Positions 58,361 through 64,000 of a stretch of 64,000 nucleotides of DNA are shown one piece after another. Location of the stretch: the NCBI GenBank assembly GCA_038025085.1, contig CM076139.1:21531307-21595306 (forward strand), given 5' to 3'. A model generated the notes under the pieces. It saw nothing but the letters and a program-made list of their open reading frames with translations. It had not been told where the DNA came from and ran no database searches. The stretch's first letter is position 1. Every line of letters begins with the position of its first letter. The DNA is from Tetragonia tetragonoides. Taxonomy: Eukaryota > Streptophyta > Magnoliopsida > Caryophyllales > Aizoaceae. The translations under genes were made by a program, and so were the position numbers.

Positions 58361-58685
58361 TGTACCCGTATTAACTACCATAAAATCACGGTATTATTCA
58401 ACTAACTTCAGTTCAAAAGATTACAGCATGTAAACAATCAACGAACAAGTGTAATAATTCCATCCCGTGTATAATTCCATCAAGAATTAACCCTTCTCCA
58501 TAGTCACTACTCAACACTCAATACCACTAGCAAGTAAATGCAAGCAAAATCATTAAAGATACCCTACACTATCAATTATACATACAACTAAAATATTTCC
58601 AGTACATGTATATAAACACATCAACTCCTCAAAATCTCAAACTCCTAATTGTCTTGGGGAGCATGATTACATGTATGCACTTAAC
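58361..58685. other. Upstream flank of the Athila-ORF1-like gene, nothing recognised
   Basis: AT-rich, no ORF, no clear TATA context. Confidence 0.4.
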
Positions 58686-59951
58686 TGTAAGGACCCGGGA
58701 TTTCTACGGCCCACGGAGTGCGTCCTTATAGAAAATTTGTAAGCTGGGGGCTTTAGATAAGTTTAAGGGACCATCGAAATAGAAAAGTTTTTGAAGAAAT
58801 TTGAATTGAATAAAAACCATGAAAGAGGTCACAAATCTGCTATTGGCATTTTGTCGAAGGGACAAACCGAAGGGACAACCCAATAGCGCGAAAAGTGAAC
58901 TGATCATATTTTTAGAAAGACTCCCGCTCATATAGAACATATGAGTACCCAAGAATAAAGGGTTCGGGGGCAAAGGTACGAGGCGGGAAGATGTTAGGCA
59001 CCCAACTCGCCCGTTTTATGATGGCCTCTACTAACTCAATTTTGCTTAATAATTTAAAGACATGATTCCCACACAAACCGGATTAACAACGTAGAGTTAG
59101 ACTATTAATTGGTTCACCACAAGCATCACAACATTTATTTTTAATCCTTATTTAGACATGCATTCGATTGACAAGTTGGGCAGCACAACGACTATGCAGA
59201 CAACATTTAGGAAGCAATAAAAGCGTTATTCTAGCATGATATCTTACATTATGACTACTGGAAAAATAAACAATTAGCCAATTAATTTAATTTGAGCCCT
59301 CAGGAATTTGTATCTGAACTGTAGGCTATATTTGACAAGAATAGTAAAAATAGATCTCAAGTTTGGAAGAAAGAGGGGGAAGCTCGGTGTCAATACTCCC
59401 GAGAATAGAGGTTGTCAACTATAGACGGTGTGTTTTGAACTGAGGGTGAAGGGTTGTTTATATAGGCGTGGGGCAGTAGGGTTGGACGGCAGAAATTGAT
59501 CTGAAAAACGAGACGGGCTTGAAAAATCAGCCGGGCCCGAAGAAGGGTCAACACCGCTAGCGGCCCTGGGACTTATTTCAGGGCCGCTGATGGCTCTCAG
59601 CACCCAGCTGGATGTCGTCATAATGACATCATCCAGTCTATTTTTATTTTCCGGAGGAATTTTTGTATTCCAAAAAATATGAAAAAACTGTTTTACCCTT
59701 GGACGGTAAAAGACGGTTCTACCCCTAAATCGCAACTTGGCGACCGGGGGTCAGAAAAAGGCGTGAGACGTGTCGTTGGAAAGCTCTTGAACGGGGCTTC
59801 TGAATGAAATGGAATGAAGGAGTGTTTGGAGGAAAAACCTGAGACCTTATCTTGACTATTAAAGCAAAAATAGCAGTTCAAGTTTATAAATTACTCCTTT
59901 CATCATCGGGCTTTTGCGGAGAAATCTAAAGGCGCTTTTTTGGCGTCTACA
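58686..59951 (-). mobile_element. Solo LTR, same Tat-like family 2 as 18401-19782
   Basis: 1266 bp with the same ends as the first copy (minus strand TGTAGACGCC...GGGTCCTTACA). It is flanked by a perfect target duplication TTAAC (58681-58685, 59952-59956). The minus-strand TATA box CCTATATAAAC is near 59455-59466. The GC-rich CCGCTGGCGG block (59545-59600) is shorter than in the first copy, which explains most of the length difference. Confidence 0.9.
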
Positions 59952-60113
59952 TTAACACTCATCTATTACTCTCTCTTCTTTATGTAAGAAATGACAGTCA
60001 TGGCCTCAATCGAAGCCAACCCATATCACATTATCCGAATCTAACATCTCTAAGTCATTATTTCCTTCATATCACACCATAGCCACATCACATCACAATT
60101 CCAATTAATCAAA

Positions 60114-60950
60114 TGATGCATAAAACTCAACGGATTTACGCAACACAATGGATTATCAACTCGTTCTCTAACCAACGATAAAATATTTTGTGGGTTTTTG
60201 TTTTTATATCAAATGAAAGCAATAAAGGATATGACTTGGATAAAGTTTCCACCACCAAGTCTAAACAACTTGATCAATTCAAGGCTAAAGTACTTAAACA
60301 CGACCAGGAAACAATCAAATCGATGAAAACCACAGTAACTGGTGATAAAGCAAATTAAGCACCACTCTAATTACAATAGCATTCGATTTCCTACTCCTCT
60401 CAAGAACACTCAAGCAATTAAGCACTAAGTATTTTAGAGAAAAAATAAACCAAACTCAAAGGCTTAAAAGAGATAACACTCTCATTTTCATATTCATCAT
60501 CATCATCTTCGTCTTTTTGACTACAAGGCTGCCTCTACATATATATAGGAGGGCAAAGGGTTCCTAAATGACCTAGGAAGCACCTAGAATGTATCCTTGC
60601 TGCCCAAGGCTCACTAAAGAGCTGTTGGGAGGACCACAGGCTCCTAATAGGCGCACAACAGGCTTGAAAGCGACAGCTAGTTGTCACCTTGTACCATTTG
60701 GACCACTACATTAAATACTTTGAGTTAATGGTCCTCAAGGCCTTTCTCTCTCAGCATGTGACTCCTTATCCCTTTAGAAACGTGACTTAAGCTATTACAA
60801 AGCTGAAAAACAAATTACAAATGCAAACTAGGCTTAATTAACACTAATCATGCTTGTACGGACTAATTAGGACTAAATGCATGCTGAAATTAACTAATAG
60901 CTAAATGCTTCATTATTCAAGATAAAAATCCCTCAAATGCTTCTGCATCA
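60114..60950 (-). repeat. 3' LTR of the gag-only element
   Basis: 837 bp, with the TATA-like stretch TATATATA at 60539-60547 on both strands. The sequence before it on the minus strand (ACCCCGGGTGTA) is a poor polypurine tract. Confidence 0.9.
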
Positions 60951-61043
60951 TACACCCGGGGTTGTTTTAGGACTTGCCCTCAAGTCCTGGAAGTAGAAAG
61001 CTTTCCAACAAAGCTCAATGATGTAGGTGCTGAACTTTCCACC

Positions 61044-62027
61044 CTAAATACGGCCTCTAATCCAAGCCCCAATTGATCTCGTTACATATTTACAATGTTG
61101 CAGCATTTGTACCTCGAGGAACAATGGCACGATTGTACCAATCCCAACTCTAGGGAAATCTGTATAATCTGCCACATCAAACTTTTCCCACTTGAATACA
61201 TCCTCAAACAAGATGAAATGAGATAAAAGAGCGAAGGAACTTGTTGGCAGTCTTGTCTCCATGCTGATGTAATTTTCTTCCTGTGCAGCTTGCACCTCGA
61301 AAGTTGTTATCAATGGGGTTGCATGGTTGTGTGGAGTTTCTAGAGCAAAAGAATAAACTTGCACAACTTGCGGGTTGCAATTATACTTATTGTTGTTGTT
61401 CTCTCGTTGTAAAGAGCTGTTAATAACCAAAAGATGTTGTCCACCATCGTTCAAGAGCGTAGGGGCGTTTACCACTTGTATCACTTCTTTATAAACGATA
61501 ATTCCATCACCAAGAGGTTGAAGTTCTTCCTCAAGGACTGCTGAGTCAACAACCATTTCCAGGTCACCCTTTTGTTCCTCTTGAGACAAACTGGGCTCTT
61601 GAAATACTTTTCCAGTAATTCGACCTTCCTTTAGGTTCACAACATTGACTTTTAGTGTTGGGTTTTCAGTAGCTTTCATGTTAGCTACATGCTCAAGATC
61701 ACACGGATAGAAAGATGTTAGTGAAGGGAGCTTTGATAAGAAATCCTTTTTGAGCTCTCTTCGCAACTTACTCCAACTTTGAATTATGTCTTTCCCCATC
61801 CTTTCCCTTCGAATTTTCAGGTTTTCCCACCAAATCGAAGTACCACAATCAAAAGAACTTGTCACTAACTCTATTTTCTTGTGATTTGAAAACTCAAGGA
61901 GTGTGAACCATTTGTCTACCTTCTCAAGCCAAGTAGAAAAATCTTCTGAAAAGAGGAACCCACCAAACTTAGGGAAGTCAATCTCTAAATCGTCATCATT
62001 ATACTTGGTTCCATTCAAATGAGGCAT
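61044..62027 (-). CDS. Gag-like protein of the gag-only element, 327 aa
   Basis: ATG 62027 to a stop at 61044-61046, with no internal stop. Residues 15-100 match the retrotransposon gag core: DFPKFGGFLFSEDFSTWLEK, then KIELVTSSFDCGTSIWWENL, then IIQSWSKLRRELKKDFLSKL. The remaining 220 residues are not conserved gag and contain no CCHC knuckle. They include an Asn-rich patch (RENNNNKYNCN). The protein would package the element RNA in trans-supplied particles. An open frame despite 4-5% LTR divergence hints at past selection. A truncated gag of an older gypsy element is the alternative. Confidence 0.8.
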   Translation of the reverse strand: MPHLNGTKYNDDDLEIDFPKFGGFLFSEDFSTWLEKVDKWFTLLEFSNHKKIELVTSSFDCGTSIWWENLKIRRERMGKDIIQSWSKLRRELKKDFLSKLPSLTSFYPCDLEHVANMKATENPTLKVNVVNLKEGRITGKVFQEPSLSQEEQKGDLEMVVDSAVLEEELQPLGDGIIVYKEVIQVVNAPTLLNDGGQHLLVINSSLQRENNNNKYNCNPQVVQVYSFALETPHNHATPLITTFEVQAAQEENYISMETRLPTSSFALLSHFILFEDVFKWEKFDVADYTDFPRVGIGTIVPLFLEVQMLQHCKYVTRSIGAWIRGRI

Positions 62028-62729
62028 TTTTTTGTGGAGCTAGGTGGTCTTTGTGGTTCGGATTAGTGTTTGGGTTAATAGGTTCTTTGTGGACTAAATT
62101 AGAAATATACCAAGAGAATCTTGTACTATAAGGTCATAGCAGTCCAGAAGAGCAAGAAACGCATAAACTTGATCTCTCGAACGTGAGATATAAGCAAAAT
62201 GCCAACATAACTCCTCTCGCCATCCAGCAGGACAAATGAAATGTTTGAGCACAAATGAAGACCAAAGACTCAACATTTCCACTTCAAACCTCTTGGACAA
62301 CGAAGATAGAACCCAAAATAAGATACCTAGGTAAATACCAAACAATATTCACCACAAAGTTGCAAGTGAAGTCCAGAGCAACCAGAATAACACTACAACA
62401 AATATCCCAATTCACGCCCAGCACGTGTTGTAACTTCACATAAAAAACTTCTCCAACCCACAACGATTTAACCAAAACTACCAAGAGATATCCAAAGATA
62501 AGGTCTATAGAACTCAGAAAAGTATCAAAGTTTACACTTTTACCTTTTGAAGCGTGCCAAAGAACCAAAACAACAATCTTGTTCCAGTCACAGATCCAGC
62601 AGGAGTGATTGAGGGAAATTGCTTCCTCAAGCACTCAAATCTTCTCCGTTTGTCTTCAAACCAAAACCAGGTGAAAGAGGACTCTTCAATTAAGAAAAAA
62701 CTCTAAATGAACAAAATAAGAAAATCAAA
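62028..62729 (-). other. Leader of the gag-only element
   Basis: Between primer site and gag. Overlapping minus frames (62094-62345, 62284-62634) are hydrophobic and Trp/Leu/Val-rich, without a recognised domain or support, so they are treated as leader. Confidence 0.5.
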
Positions 62730-62741
62730 GCTCTGATACCA
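62730..62741 (-). other. Primer-binding site (initiator Met tRNA) of the gag-only element
   Basis: Perfect TGGTATCAGAGC on the minus strand, separated by AAT from the end of the 5' LTR. Confidence 0.93.
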
Positions 62742-62744
62742 ATT

Positions 62745-63582
62745 TGATGCATAAAACTCAACGGATTTACGCAACACAATGGATTATAAACTCGTTCTCT
62801 AACCAACGATAAAATCTTTTATGGGTTTTTGTTTTTATATCAAAGGAAAGAAATAAAGGATATGACTTGGATAAAGTTTCCACCACCAAGTCTAAACAAC
62901 TTGATTAATTCAAGGCTAAAGTACTTAAACACCACTAGGAAACAATCAAATCGACGAAAACCACAGTAACTAGTGATAAAGCAAAATAAGCACCACACTA
63001 ATTACAATAGCATTAGATTTCCTACTCCTCTCAAGAACACTCAAGCAATTAAGCACTAAGTATTTTAGAGAAAGAATAAACCAAGCTCAAAGGCTTAAAA
63101 GAGATAACACTCTCATTTTCATATTCATCATCATCATCTTCGTCTTTTTGGCTACAAGGCTGCCTCTACATATATATAGGAGGGCAAAGGGTTCCTAAAT
63201 GACCTAGGAAGCAACTAGAATGTATCCTTGCTGCCCAAACCTCAGTAAAGAGCTGTTGGGAGGACCACAAGGCTCCCAATAGGCGCACAGCAGGCTTGAA
63301 AGCGACAGCTAGCTATCACCTTGTACCATTTGGATCACTACATTAAATGCTTTGATTTAATGGTCCTCTAGGCCTTTCTCTCTCAGCATGTGACTCCATA
63401 TCCCTTTAGAAACGTGACTTAAGCTATTACAAAGCTGAAAAATAAATTACAAATGTAAACTAGGCTTACTTAACACTAATCATGCTTGTACAGACTAATT
63501 AGGACTAAATGCATGCTGAAATTAACTAATAGCTAAATGCTTTATTATTCAAGATAAAAAGCCCTCAAATGCTTCTGCATCA
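62745..63582 (-). repeat. 5' LTR of the gag-only element
   Basis: 838 bp. The minus-strand TATA stretch is at 63169-63178. It carries the same CATCATCATC and GCTGCCTCTACATATATA blocks as the other LTR. Confidence 0.9.
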
Positions 63583-63587
63583 TCAAA

Positions 63588-64000
63588 ACAAAGCAATAAG
63601 CATACATCCACAACAATAAGTAATAAGAACTCTAAACTCATCTACTCACTTGCAGATCATTATTCAGTTTACATGACAGGACAGATGCCCAATTCAATTG
63701 AACACTAATATAACCAACAAAGTTCATCAAATCGAACATGCACAAAGTAATTACCTTCGAAAAAAGGAAAAAAAAAACAAAATTCAACACAAACCATAAC
63801 AATCAACCCAGCCCAATAAATCAATTTATCAAACAGAAAAGGGAATCAACCACAAACGATTTGTTTTCGTACATCGAATCAACGTCTAATTAAGGGTTCA
63901 GTGAAGATCTTGAATAGCGAAATTGCCAAACACTTGACAAACACTAACCAAAATTTAAAGAAATTGGGTTAAATACACAGTAATGATAGAAATATATGAG
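63588..64000. other. Right flank, nothing recognised
   Basis: A-rich, no ORF. It is continuous with 59957-60108 if the gag-only element is ignored. Confidence 0.4.

Larger units (their letters stand above)
60114..63582 (-). mobile_element. Gag-only LTR retrotransposon (TR-GAG type), structurally complete
   Basis: LTRs are 60114-60950 and 62745-63582 (837 and 838 bp). Each begins TGATGCA and ends TGCATCA, a perfect 7-bp terminal inverted repeat. A perfect target duplication TCAAA is at 60109-60113 and 63583-63587. The primer site (minus TGGTATCAGAGC) lies at 62730-62741, three bases after the 5' LTR, so the element is on the minus strand. The only coding sequence is a gag-like ORF (62027-61044). 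No protease, RT or integrase is present in 1.8 kb. The LTRs differ by about 4-5% by eye. Movement would need enzymes from another gypsy element. Confidence 0.9.

Noticed and set aside
62284..62634. 116-codon hydrophobic minus ORF, possible membrane protein
   Set aside because: It overlaps another frame in the leader of the gag-only element, and no domain or start context supports it.
60114..63582. Direct repeat pair considered as a segmental duplication
   Set aside because: The 5-bp target duplication, TGATGCA/TGCATCA ends and primer site identify the copies as LTRs.

Overview
This is a stretch of nuclear DNA from a flowering plant, made almost entirely of nested and decaying transposable elements. 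The evidence for a plant is a Tat/Ogre-type Ty3-gypsy element with an extra RNase H, a Tekay/Del-like chromovirus with an initiator-Met primer site, a plant L1-type LINE, Ty1-copia elements, and plant-only mobile-domain, Athila-ORF1-like and Ulp1-like transposon genes. I see no complete ordinary host gene, no rRNA or tRNA gene and no CRISPR array. Strand, splice and repeat calls were made by eye.

Positions 1-38231 hold one Tat-type element on the + strand. Its left LTR runs off the window edge (1-1459). Its right LTR (31612-38231) is split by a LINE (32453-37524, 15-bp target duplication). Its pol is split between the extra RNase H and the integrase by a chromovirus (5936-16582, 2.4-kb LTRs). 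Between its integrase and 3' LTR lie two spliced genes on the opposite strand. Gene A (27005 to 18297) is plant-mobile-domain or DUF7745-like and is interrupted by a gag-less copia (20046-25803) and a solo LTR (18401-19782). Gene B (30570 to 27892) has seven exons and a plant-mobile domain. Each antisense gene has a TATA-like box preceded by a GC-rich cluster of CAGCGG/CCGCTG motifs. The same motif cluster lies in the U3 of the LTRs.

Positions 38232-44320 are the 3' part of a minus-strand copia-type element: a truncated LTR, a polypurine tract, and a broken accessory ORF with its own TATA box. The Tat element appears to have inserted into its LTR. This piece carries a Tekay-like solo LTR (39220-41290) and a small MITE-like insertion (41571-42031).

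Positions 44320-58400 hold remnants of transposon genes: a plus-strand Ulp1/C48-protease-like gene (46186-51050) interrupted by a 1.6-kb inverted repeat, a convergent two-exon minus gene (53612-51962), a small intact two-exon minus gene (56057-55526), and a broken Athila-ORF1-like minus gene (58360-57355). Positions 58686-59951 are a second solo LTR of the same family as the one at 18401. Positions 60114-63582 are a structurally complete gag-only LTR element on the minus strand (TCAAA target duplication, 7-bp terminal inverted repeats, initiator-Met primer site, 327-aa gag).

The insertion order follows from the nesting: minus-strand copia remnant, then Tat, then the chromovirus, gag-less copia, solo LTR and LINE inside Tat. 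Nearly all ORFs are broken. Many in-frame stops fall at positions where related proteins have Trp, Gln or Arg, as expected from deamination of methylated cytosines in silenced DNA.
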